Source: [Empedobacter] haloabium (GTDB lineage Bacteria > Pseudomonadota > Gammaproteobacteria > Burkholderiales > Burkholderiaceae_D). Taken from it: 64,000 nt of DNA. The stretch lies in assembly GCA_008011715.2 (NCBI GenBank), contig CP136508.1, positions 5,022,001 through 5,086,000 of the forward strand, given 5' to 3'. The position numbers and the translations under genes are program-made. The notes under the pieces were generated by a model that saw nothing but the letters and a program-made list of their open reading frames with translations, did not search any database and was not told the DNA's origin. Below are positions 33,755 to 43,400 of this stretch, one piece after another. Within the stretch, counting starts at the first letter, position 1, and each line of letters starts with the position of its first letter.

Positions 33755-35881
33755 CTATACCGCAAACCCGTCCGTGGCCGCGATCCGGCTGGCGCCCAGC
33801 ATCGGCTGCAAGGCCTGCCATACCATGCCGGCATCCAGACCGCGCATGCAGTCGTGGTGCCCCAGCGGACATTCGCGCTGGCGGCACGGCGCGCACGCCA
33901 GCCGCAGCGACAGCGAGCGCGCGACGGTGGCGAACGGCGGCGCGTGATCGGGGTCGGTCGGGCCATAGATCGCCACCACGGGACGGTCCAGGCTCGAGGC
34001 CACGTGCAGCAGGCCGGAGTCGTTGCTGACGATCGCCGCGCTGCGGCCGATCAGCGCGATCGCCTCGGCCAGACTGGTCTGCCCGGCCAGGTTGAACACG
34101 GCACCGGCCGCGTCGCTGCCGGCAACGGCGGCCACGATCTCGTCGCACACCGGACGATCTTTCGGCGAACCCAGCAGCGCCACCTGCGCCTGCGGCAAGC
34201 TCGCCACGACCTGCCGCGCCAGCGCGGCGAAATGCGCGGGCGGCCAGCGCTTGGCGGGGCCGAACTCGGCGCCCGGTGCAAATACCACCAGCGGCCGGTC
34301 CACTGCCAGCCCGGCCCTGGCGGCGGCGGCCTCCATCTGCGCGGCCGTCACCCGCAGCGCCGGGCGCGGCACGTCGCCGCGCAATGGCGCGCCTGGGGCG
34401 TCCGCCAGCGCCGCATAGAACGGCACCATCGGCCTCGGCGGCACGTCGTCATGGTGCATCACGTTGATCAGGCCATGGCGCGATTCGCCCTTGTAGCCGA
34501 CCCGGCGCGCGATTCCGGCCAGCCAGGGAATCAAGGCGTACTTCAGGGTATTCGGCAGCACGTAGGCTTCGGCGTAGCCGCGCGCCTTCAGCAGCCGCGC
34601 ATAGCGCCAGCGCTCGCGCAGCTGCAGCGCGCCGTGGCGGAATGGCGTCTGCAGCACTTCACTGACCTCGCGCATCTGCTGCCATGCCGGCGCCACCGCT
34701 GGCGGCGCCAGCACGTCGATCGGCCGCTCCGGATGACGCGCGCGCAGCAGCTGCAGCAGCGGCTGCGCCATCACGGCGTCGCCGATCCAGTTGGGCGAGA
34801 TCACCAGCGTACGCGGCCCCGACTGCGGCGGCGCGGCATGCAGGTCGGCCGCCGCGGCCGCGACGGCATCGCCTTCGGGTACGCACCACGACAGCAGGAT
34901 GGCTTCCACCTGCTCCGGCGTGATACCCGTCATGCAGCTGCACGTGGCCGCGTTGTCGCAGCCAGGGCAACTGCCATGCGCGCTCAGCGAACGGGCCCGC
35001 AGGCCCAGCGCGCCCCAGCGGCCGGCATCGATCGGCTTACGCTGCGGGAACAGGCCCAGCGTGGGCCGGCCCAACGCGGCCGCCACGTGCAACGGGCCCG
35101 TGCCGCTGGCCAGCAAGCCGCTGCAGGCGCCGATCAGCGCGCCCAGGCCGGGCAGATCGACCCGGCCGCACAGGTTGTCCACGTTCGGCAGCGCCAGCAG
35201 CTCGGGCGCTTCGCGCGCCAGCAGTTGCCCCTCGGCCGCGCTGCCGGTTACCCACAGCCGGATGTCCGGCCGCGCCTGCAACCGGCGGGCCAGCGCGGTG
35301 TAATGCGCGAGCGGCCATTCGCGGCCGTTGCCGTTCGACTTCGTATGCAGCACCAGGTTGTAAGGCGCACGCCGCGCCAGCGCCTGGATGTCCGGGCCGG
35401 TATCGGCCAGCGCCGGGGCTTCCAGGCCATACAGCGCGGGCAGCTCGGCCAGGCCGGGCACGTGGTCGATGCCGAGGGGGCGCAGCAGCGCGAAGTTGAG
35501 CTGGGCCTCGTGCAGCGGCGAATTGACGCGGCTGAAACGGGCCAGCCGGTTGCAATACCACAGATGGTACAGGCGATGGCTGGTGCCGACGCGGCGCGGC
35601 ACGCGGGCGCGCCATGCGGCGGCGGCCAGGCGGCGGTCCGGGTAGGCGAAGATCACCGTGTCGACGCCGCTGGCGGCAAAGAACGCGCGCGCATCGCCGA
35701 TCGATTCGAGCGTGATGACCTGGTTGAAGTGGCGGCAGTGGGCCATCAGCGGCGCCACGTAGCCGCGGCACAGCAGATCGATACGGCAGTCGGGATACAG
35801 GCGGCGCAGGTAGCCGGCCATCGGCAGGGTCAGGACGACGTCGCCGATATTGTCGGTACGGCAGATCAGAATATGCTTCAC
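33755..35881 (-). CDS. Tandem GT9 glycosyltransferase: heptosyltransferase-like domain fused to WaaF-like domain
   Basis: 708 residues from GTG 35881. Two complete GT9 units lie in one chain. Unit one (1-340) starts ICRTDNIGDVVLTLP and has the donor-site run LLASGTGPLHVAAALGRP. Unit two (357-708) starts VISPNWIGDAVMAQPL and has AYVLPNTLKYALIPWLAGI and SNDSGLLHVASSL, close to LPS heptosyltransferase II (WaaF). GT9 enzymes add ADP-heptose to the inner core of lipopolysaccharide on the cytoplasmic face. Fusion of two GT9 units is unusual. The gene follows an O-antigen ligase by 7 nt, which supports an LPS role. Confidence 0.88.
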   Translation of the reverse strand: MKHILICRTDNIGDVVLTLPMAGYLRRLYPDCRIDLLCRGYVAPLMAHCRHFNQVITLESIGDARAFFAASGVDTVIFAYPDRRLAAAAWRARVPRRVGTSHRLYHLWYCNRLARFSRVNSPLHEAQLNFALLRPLGIDHVPGLAELPALYGLEAPALADTGPDIQALARRAPYNLVLHTKSNGNGREWPLAHYTALARRLQARPDIRLWVTGSAAEGQLLAREAPELLALPNVDNLCGRVDLPGLGALIGACSGLLASGTGPLHVAAALGRPTLGLFPQRKPIDAGRWGALGLRARSLSAHGSCPGCDNAATCSCMTGITPEQVEAILLSWCVPEGDAVAAAAADLHAAPPQSGPRTLVISPNWIGDAVMAQPLLQLLRARHPERPIDVLAPPAVAPAWQQMREVSEVLQTPFRHGALQLRERWRYARLLKARGYAEAYVLPNTLKYALIPWLAGIARRVGYKGESRHGLINVMHHDDVPPRPMVPFYAALADAPGAPLRGDVPRPALRVTAAQMEAAAARAGLAVDRPLVVFAPGAEFGPAKRWPPAHFAALARQVVASLPQAQVALLGSPKDRPVCDEIVAAVAGSDAAGAVFNLAGQTSLAEAIALIGRSAAIVSNDSGLLHVASSLDRPVVAIYGPTDPDHAPPFATVARSLSLRLACAPCRQRECPLGHHDCMRGLDAGMVWQALQPMLGASRIAATDGFAV

Positions 35882-35888
35882 AGGAATG

Positions 35889-37181
35889 CTAACGCTTGAG
35901 AGGAGAGGGACCAGCGGTCAGGCACAGGCCTGCCAGCACGCACACCATCATGCCGTAGAAGATCTTGGGCATCATCAGCCAGAACATGACTTCGGTCTGG
36001 CCGAAGCCGAAATAGCACACCACCAGGCTCATGCCCGCAAGCGCCGCCGTGCGGCCCTCGCTGCCCGGCTGCGCCAGCACGCGCAGGAAAAACAGCAGCG
36101 GCGCCAGGTACATCACCAGCAGCAGGCTGAAGTCGAGCAGGCCGCCCGTGGCCAGGGTGTGGATCAGGTCGTTATGGCTGCTGCTGTAGACCAGTGCCGG
36201 CGATGCCTGCAAGCGGCCTTCGGCATGCAACGCGTTCAGCGCCGTGAAGAAATTGTCGCGCCCTACTCCCAGCCATGGATGTTCCGAGATCATCATCCAG
36301 GACGCCTTCCACAGTTCCAGGCGCACGCCCACGTGCGTGGTGGCGTCGTTGACGGCAAACCAGCGCTGCACCTCATGGACCGCATCCATCGTGCGACGCT
36401 CGATGCTGGTGGCCGGCACGAAGTAGGCCACGACGCACAAGGCCAGCACGGCCAGCACCGCATGGACGATGCGGCGGCCATGCACCGCGCTGCCATAGTG
36501 CAGCAGCGGCGGCACGACCAGCAGCAGCCCGACCCAGCCGCCACGCGAACCCGACAACACCGAAGCGGCCAGCCCGCAGACCAATGCGGCGACGGGCAGC
36601 CAGCCCCAGCGCCCGCCGCGCCATTCGGACAGCGAACACAACGCCATCACGCCCAGCGCCACGGCCAGGTCGCCGAACGTGATCGCATGGTGCGTGAACC
36701 CTTCCACCCGGTCCACGCCCGCGAGCTGCCACTCGGCCAGCGCGACGACGCCGGCGCCGATCGCACCGACGCACATGCCGAGCCAGAACCAGCGCTGGCG
36801 CGGCCGGTACAGGCAGACAAAGGCAATACAGCTGAGCGAGAGCAGCAGGCGGAACGGACCGTCCAGCGTGCGCAGCGGATGCTCGAACACCGCCAGGCGC
36901 AGCAGTGAGACTAGGAAGTAGCCGACAAAACCGAAGGCGATCCAGCGCACCGCGCGCCCGTGCAGGCGCCATATGGCGGCCCAGCGCGCGCGGCCGGCCG
37001 CCAGTACCGCCACCAGCATGACCGCCTGCACCACGGTCAGGCTGTCGGGCGTCGTCAATACCAGCGCCGGCAGCAGGAACATCAGGCCGTTGCCCAGCAG
37101 CACACGCATGGGATCGGCAACCGGCTGCCGGGGGACATCGACGGCGCGGTCCGCGGCCGGTGGGGCGATCATGGTTTTCAT
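35889..37181 (-). CDS. O-antigen ligase (WaaL/Wzy_C family)
   Basis: 430 residues with about ten hydrophobic segments and a large periplasmic loop (about residues 250-350). The loop contains a W..S..MISEHPWLGVGRDNF segment and SSSHNDLIHTLATGGL, which holds the conserved His of the Wzy_C family. The family joins undecaprenyl-linked polysaccharide to lipid A core or polymerises such chains in the periplasm. It is first in a three-gene minus-strand set with the GT9 protein and the GGDEF gene. WaaL versus polymerase cannot be settled from sequence alone; the heptosyltransferase neighbour favours ligase. Confidence 0.85.
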   Translation of the reverse strand: MKTMIAPPAADRAVDVPRQPVADPMRVLLGNGLMFLLPALVLTTPDSLTVVQAVMLVAVLAAGRARWAAIWRLHGRAVRWIAFGFVGYFLVSLLRLAVFEHPLRTLDGPFRLLLSLSCIAFVCLYRPRQRWFWLGMCVGAIGAGVVALAEWQLAGVDRVEGFTHHAITFGDLAVALGVMALCSLSEWRGGRWGWLPVAALVCGLAASVLSGSRGGWVGLLLVVPPLLHYGSAVHGRRIVHAVLAVLALCVVAYFVPATSIERRTMDAVHEVQRWFAVNDATTHVGVRLELWKASWMMISEHPWLGVGRDNFFTALNALHAEGRLQASPALVYSSSHNDLIHTLATGGLLDFSLLLVMYLAPLLFFLRVLAQPGSEGRTAALAGMSLVVCYFGFGQTEVMFWLMMPKIFYGMMVCVLAGLCLTAGPSPLKR

Positions 37182-37418
37182 CGGAAAAGCGGCGACAGCG
37201 GCTTGCAGGCTGAGATAAAGCGCTGATTATAAGGGACGAACCGGCGCGGGGCACGCGCCGATACACGGCGCCGGCCGCCCATCCGGAACGGCGCCCGGCG
37301 CGGCCGCGGGGTAGAATCGGCGGAAACGGGGCAGCAGCGGCCGCGTGTGAGGTAACGAACTGAGCCACTGCTTCGCTGCTGTCAAGCTGGCAACTCACGA
37401 ACCACAAGGAGAATTGCG

Positions 37419-37649
37419 ATGCGCCTGGACATCTACCGACGACCTGAACACGATGGCATCTTTTCGTACCTGGCCGTGCCAGAAGGCAAGCCCATTCCGC
37501 AGGAAGCCATCAACACCGACTGGGAGCCGGCAGCAAAAGCCCTGGAAGTCGATGACGAGGCCGATACCCTGCCCGATTTCCATATCGAGCAGCTGCCCCA
37601 GCAGATCGGTACCAAGGGTTACGCCATTACCGGCCTGAAAGACATGTAA
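37419..37649 (+). CDS. Small conserved protein (76 aa), DUF6139-like
   Basis: 76 residues, starting MRLDIYRRPEHDG, acidic and soluble. AAGGAG lies 8 nt before the ATG, a strong ribosome site. I recall similar short proteins of this start in Oxalobacteraceae; no function is known to me. It stands alone, with its stop directly abutting the stop of the convergent gene at 37650. Confidence 0.75.
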   Translation: MRLDIYRRPEHDGIFSYLAVPEGKPIPQEAINTDWEPAAKALEVDDEADTLPDFHIEQLPQQIGTKGYAITGLKDM

Positions 37650-38798
37650 TCAGTCGCGCGCCCGCGCCACCAGCCGGGCCGCGTCGCTGAACAGCCCGGG
37701 CTGGTCCGCCATGCAGGCGGCCCGCCCGGCGGCATCGCTCGCCCCGCCGCCCGGGTCGTCGAGACGAGCCAGCAAGACTTCCCCCAGCGCGGCCTTGAAA
37801 TGACCTGCCTCCCAGTACCACTTCGTCGTCGCGTCACTGCCTGCGGCCGGAATCGGCTCGCACTGCCAGCGGTCGTAAACGCCGAAATCGGCCAGCGCGA
37901 TGCGGGCGCCCGGATGGCGCAGGCGCGCCGCCGCCACTTCCTCCCGCAGCAAGGCCTTCCATGCCTCGAAGCGCTGCCACAAGCCTGCCGCCTCGAACAT
38001 CGCCAGCAACTGCGCGTGGTAAGGATAGATCAGCAGGTCGATCCGGACGGCAGGGTTGTCTCGCGCCGCCGCGTCCAGCAACGCGCGCACTTCGGCGCGC
38101 ACGGCCGCGACATCGAGCCCACCGCCAGCGCGCGCCGCCAGCTTGGGCGCGTTTTCCTGTGCGCGCTGGCGAAAGAGCGCGGCATACCCTTCCAGCCGCG
38201 CCGCGCTGCCGTACTGGCGCAGCGGATTGAAACCGCGCAGTGTCGCCATCGCCCCGTCGCCATCGCGCTGCAGCGCCACCGTCCACAGGGCGTCGCGCAG
38301 GGACGCGGCCGAGAGCAGCGCATCGAGCCGCCACAGCCGGCCCGGCCAGGGGATGCGCAGCACCGGCGCACGGGCCGGCGGTACCGGCTGCGAGGTTAGC
38401 GCGTCCACGACGTCCAGCCCGGCGATGACGCGGCGCGGCCGGATGCCGTGCGCGGCCAGGTAGCGCAGCTGGCCGATGGCCGTCGGTGTGCCGGTGCCGG
38501 CGATGCCGAGGTTGACGGCATTGGCGCCGCGCAGTGCCGGGCCGTCCGGATCGAAGCCGGCTTCCACCCGTGAATTGCCGACCAGGATTACCTGCGGCCC
38601 CAGCCGCAACGCGCGCGCCAGCTTGATCTCGTACTGGTAGCGCGCCAGCGGTGCCTTGACGCGGTTGAAGCCGGCCACGTCGACCCAGCCATACAGTCCG
38701 TACGGATCGATCAGCAGCACCAGGAGCGCGACCGCCATGCCGGCCGCGAGCATCGTCGCGCCGAGCCAGCGCAAGTAGCAAAGCGCGTGCCGGTCCAT
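37650..38798 (-). CDS. MBOAT-associated single-pass protein, SGNH-like
   Basis: 382 residues from ATG 38798; the frame is open further upstream but that part is antisense-style shadow of the MBOAT gene. One N-terminal membrane helix (about residues 12-32) precedes a periplasmic domain. VILVGNSRVEAGFDPD resembles the first block of SGNH-like partners of MBOAT enzymes, and NLGIAGTGTP could be a second block. It begins 2 nt after the MBOAT stop, so the two form an operon, as AlgI does with AlgJ/AlgX. The likely role is to complete transfer of an acyl group onto a periplasmic glycan. Catalytic residues are not certain. Confidence 0.7.
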   Translation of the reverse strand: MDRHALCYLRWLGATMLAAGMAVALLVLLIDPYGLYGWVDVAGFNRVKAPLARYQYEIKLARALRLGPQVILVGNSRVEAGFDPDGPALRGANAVNLGIAGTGTPTAIGQLRYLAAHGIRPRRVIAGLDVVDALTSQPVPPARAPVLRIPWPGRLWRLDALLSAASLRDALWTVALQRDGDGAMATLRGFNPLRQYGSAARLEGYAALFRQRAQENAPKLAARAGGGLDVAAVRAEVRALLDAAARDNPAVRIDLLIYPYHAQLLAMFEAAGLWQRFEAWKALLREEVAAARLRHPGARIALADFGVYDRWQCEPIPAAGSDATTKWYWEAGHFKAALGEVLLARLDDPGGGASDAAGRAACMADQPGLFSDAARLVARARD

Positions 38799-38800
38799 GG

Positions 38801-40327
38801 TCAGAACTGGAAATACAGGAAGTCGCTGGGCTGGTTCAGCGACAGCACGGCCAGCAGCGCCAGCATGCCGCAGGCCACGGCATGGCGCGGCGCCGGCTGC
38901 CATTCGAGCCAGCCGGGCGTGCCCAGGCGTGCGTCCAGCGCCGGCTCCCAGCGGCGCATGATCCGCTGCGTGTTCGGCAGTGCCAGCGCCACGACGGCGG
39001 CCACGGCCACCCAGCACCAGGTGGCGACGAAACGGGTGGTGCCGCCCAGGTACCACGTCACGCCCGCGCTCTCCAGCAATGGCCGCAGTGCGCCCAGCCG
39101 CGCGCCCAGGGCGGCCGGCAGCGCGACGCCGTCGCCGCCAGCCAGCGCGTGGACGATGCCCAGGGCCGCCGGTACGTGCGGCGCGCGGAAAAACACCCAG
39201 GCCACGCAGACGGCGCCGAACGTCAGCAGCCAGCCGGCGCAGCGTCCTGCCCGGCCACCGTCGCCCCAGCCGAGCCGCGCGCACGCCGCGCGCCAGGCAT
39301 GGTTGACGATCAGGTAGCCACCATGCAGCGCGCCCCACAGCAGGAAGGTCCAGCCGGCGCCGTGCCACAGGCCGCCCAGCACCATCGTCGCCATCAGGTT
39401 GACGTGGCGCCGCAGCGGCCCATGGCGGTTGCCGCCCAGCGGCACGTACAGGTAGTCGCGCAGGAAGCGCGACAGCGTCATGTGCCAGCGGCGCCAGAAC
39501 TCGGCGATGCTGGTGGCGCGGTAGGGCGAGTCGAAATTGAGCGGCAGGCGCACGCCGAACAGGCGCGCCAGGCCGATGGCCATGTCGGAATAACCGGAAA
39601 AGTCAAAGTACAGCTGGAACGTGTAGGCCAGCACCCCGCCCCATGCCACCAGCAGCGACGCCTCACCGGGCGCGTCGAACAGCGCGTTCGCGTGCGGCGC
39701 CAGGCTGTCGGCCAGCAGCACCTTTTTCGCCAGACCGATCACGAAGATCGACGTGCCGACGGCGAAGTTGACGGCGCGCGGCGCCAGGTTGGCCGGGTCG
39801 GCGAACTGCGGCATCATTTCGCGGTGGTGCAGCACGGGCCCCGCCACCAGGTGCGGAAAGTACGTGACGAACAGCAGGTAATGCATGAAGCGGCGCTCGC
39901 GCACGTGGCCGCGCGCGCTGTCGACAAGAAAGGCGATCTGGGTGAACGTGAAGAACGAGATACCGACCGGCAGCGCGATGTCGAGCGGCGCGGCCGGCCA
40001 GCCGGCCAGCTCGGTGACGGTCCGCGCGAAGAAGTTCGCGTACTTGTACCAGCCCAGCAGGGCGAGGTTGGCGCCCACCGCCAGCGCCAGCCAGGCCTGG
40101 CGCCGCCTGCCCGCGGCACCATGGATGCGCAGCGAGCAGGCGTAGTTGACGCCGATCGATGCCAGCAGCAGCGGCAGGTAGCGTACGTCCCACCAGCCGT
40201 AGAACATCAGCGAGGCCGTCGCCAGCACGGCGCTGGCCCAGGCGGCGCCGTGGCGCGCGGCGGCAAAGTACGCCAGCAGCACGACCGGCAGGAAGCCGAA
40301 CAGGAAAGCATACGAGTTGAACAGCAC
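38801..40327 (-). CDS. MBOAT-family membrane O-acyltransferase (AlgI-like)
   Basis: 508 residues from GTG 40327, with GGAGG 4 nt upstream. About ten membrane helices. FDFSGYSDMAIGLARLFG, RRWHMTLSRFLRDYLYVPLGGNR and GGLWHGAGWTFLLWG are the AlgI/PatA signature, the last carrying the invariant membrane His. These proteins move acetyl groups across the inner membrane for polysaccharide O-acetylation. The partner gene follows by 2 nt. The acceptor polymer is unknown; LPS genes lie nearby but on a separate transcription unit. Confidence 0.92.
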   Translation of the reverse strand: MLFNSYAFLFGFLPVVLLAYFAAARHGAAWASAVLATASLMFYGWWDVRYLPLLLASIGVNYACSLRIHGAAGRRRQAWLALAVGANLALLGWYKYANFFARTVTELAGWPAAPLDIALPVGISFFTFTQIAFLVDSARGHVRERRFMHYLLFVTYFPHLVAGPVLHHREMMPQFADPANLAPRAVNFAVGTSIFVIGLAKKVLLADSLAPHANALFDAPGEASLLVAWGGVLAYTFQLYFDFSGYSDMAIGLARLFGVRLPLNFDSPYRATSIAEFWRRWHMTLSRFLRDYLYVPLGGNRHGPLRRHVNLMATMVLGGLWHGAGWTFLLWGALHGGYLIVNHAWRAACARLGWGDGGRAGRCAGWLLTFGAVCVAWVFFRAPHVPAALGIVHALAGGDGVALPAALGARLGALRPLLESAGVTWYLGGTTRFVATWCWVAVAAVVALALPNTQRIMRRWEPALDARLGTPGWLEWQPAPRHAVACGMLALLAVLSLNQPSDFLYFQF

Positions 40328-40424
40328 GCCGCCTCCGCACTGACTGTGTCGGAGAATTATGCGGCGCGGCCGCGGCGCGCCGCTTGTGGCTGCTCAACGG
40401 CGCTGCCAGCGCCGGGCCGGAAAA

Positions 40425-40488
40425 TTGCGGGACTGTCCCGGAATCCAGGCGAGGTTGCCTCGGAAACCTGCGGGACGATCCCGGATTT
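40425..40488. repeat. Two 44-nt-spaced palindromic repeats beside dnaE
   Basis: GCGGGACTGTCCCGGA at about 40427-40442 and GCGGGACGATCCCGGA at about 40471-40486 differ by two bases and are each palindromic. Between them lies another hairpin, CGAGG-TTG-CCTCG. The set ends at the dnaE stop codon. It looks like a REP-like unit; no T-run follows on the dnaE strand. Confidence 0.55.
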
Positions 40489-43400
40489 CAGTATTCGACA
40501 GCGATCTCGCGCGCGCCCAGTACCTGCTCCAGCGCCACCGTCAGCGCGTCCGACGGGGCCACGCGCCAGTCGTCGCCCAGCTGCAGCACGCAGTCGATGC
40601 CCTGCGGCTTGATGCGCATCTGGATCGGCAGGCCGTAGTCGTCGCGGTGCGGCGCCAGCACGTCACGCAGCTTGGCGGCCGGCACCGGCTCCGGCAGCAT
40701 CCAGCCCATCTGGCGGCCGAACTGCAGGCGCGCGGACACGATGTCATACACCTTCTCGGCCGAGATGCGCAGGCCGCCCGTGAAACGGTCCTCCGACACC
40801 TTGCCCGTCACCGCCAGGAATTCGTCCTCCTTGAACGCCTTCTTGTTGGCCTCGAAGATCTCGCTGTACACCGTCACCTCGACCACGGCGCTCTTGTCGT
40901 CCAGGGTGACGATCAGGATCTTGCCGCGCTGCGTCATCTGGGTGCGGATGCCCGTGATGACGCCGCACAGCATGCGTGGCTCGCGCGAGGGCTCCAGCTC
41001 GGACAGCTTGGTGCGGGCGAAGCGCCGCGCTTCCTGCGCATAGCTGTCGAACATATGGCCGGACAGGTAGTAGCCCAGCGCCATTTTTTCCTCCGCCAGC
41101 TTCTGGCGGTCCGTCCACGGCATCGCCTGCACGTATTCGGGCGGCGCCACCAGGTCGCTGTCGTCGCCGCCGAACAGGCTGACCTGGTTGGCGGCGCGCG
41201 CTTCCTGGTCGGCGCATTCCATCGCGAAGCCGACCGAGGCAAACAACACGGCACGGTCCACGCCGAAGCAGTCGAACGCGCCGGAGCGGATCAGCGCCTC
41301 GATGGTGCGGCGGTTGATCTGCTTCTTGTCGACGCGGCGGCAGAAGTCGAACAGGCTGGTGAACGGCCCATCGGCCTCGCGCGCCGCGATGATCGCCTCG
41401 ATGGCGTTCTGGCCGGCGCCCTTGACGCCGCCCAGGCCGTAGCGGATGTTGGTGACCTTCTTGCCGGTGACGGAAGGCGGCGGGCCGTCCGGACGGAAGC
41501 GGTAGGCCGACAGGTTGATGTCCGGCGGCAGGATCGTCAGGCCGCACACCTCGATCGAGTCCTCGACCAGGATCTTGACCTTTTCCGTGTCGTCCATCGC
41601 CAGCGACATGTTGGCCGCCATGAACGCGGCCGTATGGTGCTGCTTCAGGTAGGCGGTGTGGTACGACAGCAGCGCGTACGCGGCGGCGTGCGACTTGTTG
41701 AAGCCGTAGCCCGCGAACTTCTCCATCAGGTCGAAGATCTCGTCGGCCTTTTCCGTCGTCAGCCCGCGTTCGCCCGCGCCCTTGCGGAAGATCTCGCGGT
41801 GCTCGGCCATCTCCTCGGCCTTCTTCTTGCCCATCGCGCGGCGCAGCATGTCGGCGCCGCCCAGCGAGTAGCCGCCGATGATCTGCGCCATCTGCATGAC
41901 CTGCTCCTGGTAGACCATGATGCCGTAGGTCTCGGACAGGATGCCTTCCGTGCGCGGATCGGGGTAGTCGAACTTCTCGCCGTGCTTGCGCTTGCAGAAG
42001 TCGGGGATCAGGTCCATCGGGCCGGGACGGTACAACGCGACCAGCGCGATGATGTCTTCGAAGCGGTCGGGCCGGGCGTCCTTCAGCATGCCCTGCATGC
42101 CGCGCGACTCCAGCTGGAACACGGCCACGGTCTTGGCCTTGGTCAGCAGGTCGTACGAGCCGCGGTCGTCCAGCGGCACGTTGGCCAGGTCGAAGTCCTT
42201 GTGGGCCGGATCGAGCTCGCGGATGTAGTTCACCGCGCGGTCCAGGATCGTCAGCGTGGTCAGGCCCAGGAAGTCGAACTTGACCAGGCCGACGGCTTCC
42301 ACGTCGTCCTTGTCGTACTGCGACACCACGCCCGAATCGCCGGACTGCGTGTACAGCGGGCAGAAGTCGGTCAGCTTGCCGGGCGCGATCAGCACGCCGC
42401 CGGCGTGCATGCCGATGCCGCGCGTGATGCCCTCGACCTGCTGGGCGAGATCGAGCAGCTGCTTGACCTCCTCCTCGTTCTCCAGGCGCTCCTTCAAGAG
42501 CGGCTCTTCCTCGATCGCCTCGGCGATCGTCACCGGCTTGCCCGGTTTGAAAGGAATCAGTTTCGAGATGCCGTCGCAGAAGTTGTAGCCGAAGTCCAGC
42601 ACGCGGCCCACGTCGCGGATCGCGCCCTTGGCCGCCATGGTACCGAACGTGGCGATCTGCGACACGGCGTCGCGCCCGTACAGGTCCTTCACGTGCTGGA
42701 TCACCAGTTCGCGCTTTTCCTGGCAGAAGTCGATGTCGAAGTCGGGCATCGAGACCCGTTCCGGGTTCAGGAAACGCTCGAACAGCAGGTTGTATTTCAG
42801 CGGGTCCAGGTCCGTGATCTTCAGCGCGTACGCGACCAGCGAGCCGGCGCCGGAACCCCGGCCGGGGCCGATCGGCACGCCATTGTTCTTGCCCCACTGG
42901 ATGAACTCCGCAACGATCAGGAAGTAGCCCGGGAACTTCATCTTGATGATGGTGTCGTTCTCGAACTTCAGGCGCTCCTCGTAGCGCGGCCGCATCTCCT
43001 CGCGCTTGTGCGGATCGGGGAACAGCTGCAGCAGGCGCTCTTCCAGGCCTTTTTGCGTTTCGGCGACGAGGAACTCGTCGATCGTCATGCCAGGCGTGGG
43101 GAAGTTCGGCAGCTGCGGCTTGCCCAGCGTGAGCGTGACGTTGCAGCGCCTGGCGATTTCGACGGAGTTCGCCAGCGCGGCCGGCAGGTCGGCGAACAGG
43201 ATCTCCATCTCTTCCTGCGTCATGAAGCGCATCTGCTCGTTGAAGCGCTTGACGCGCTTGGCGTTGGCGATCATCTCGCCCTCGGCGATACAGATGCGCG
43301 CCTCGTGCGCGATGAACTCGTGCTCCGACATGAACTGCACCGGATGCGTCGCCACCACGGGCAGGCGCAGCTTGGCCGCCAGCGCCACCGAATGGCGCAC

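Noticed and set aside
40425-40488. CRISPR-like array
   Set aside because: Only two short palindromic copies with one spacer-like gap and no cas genes.
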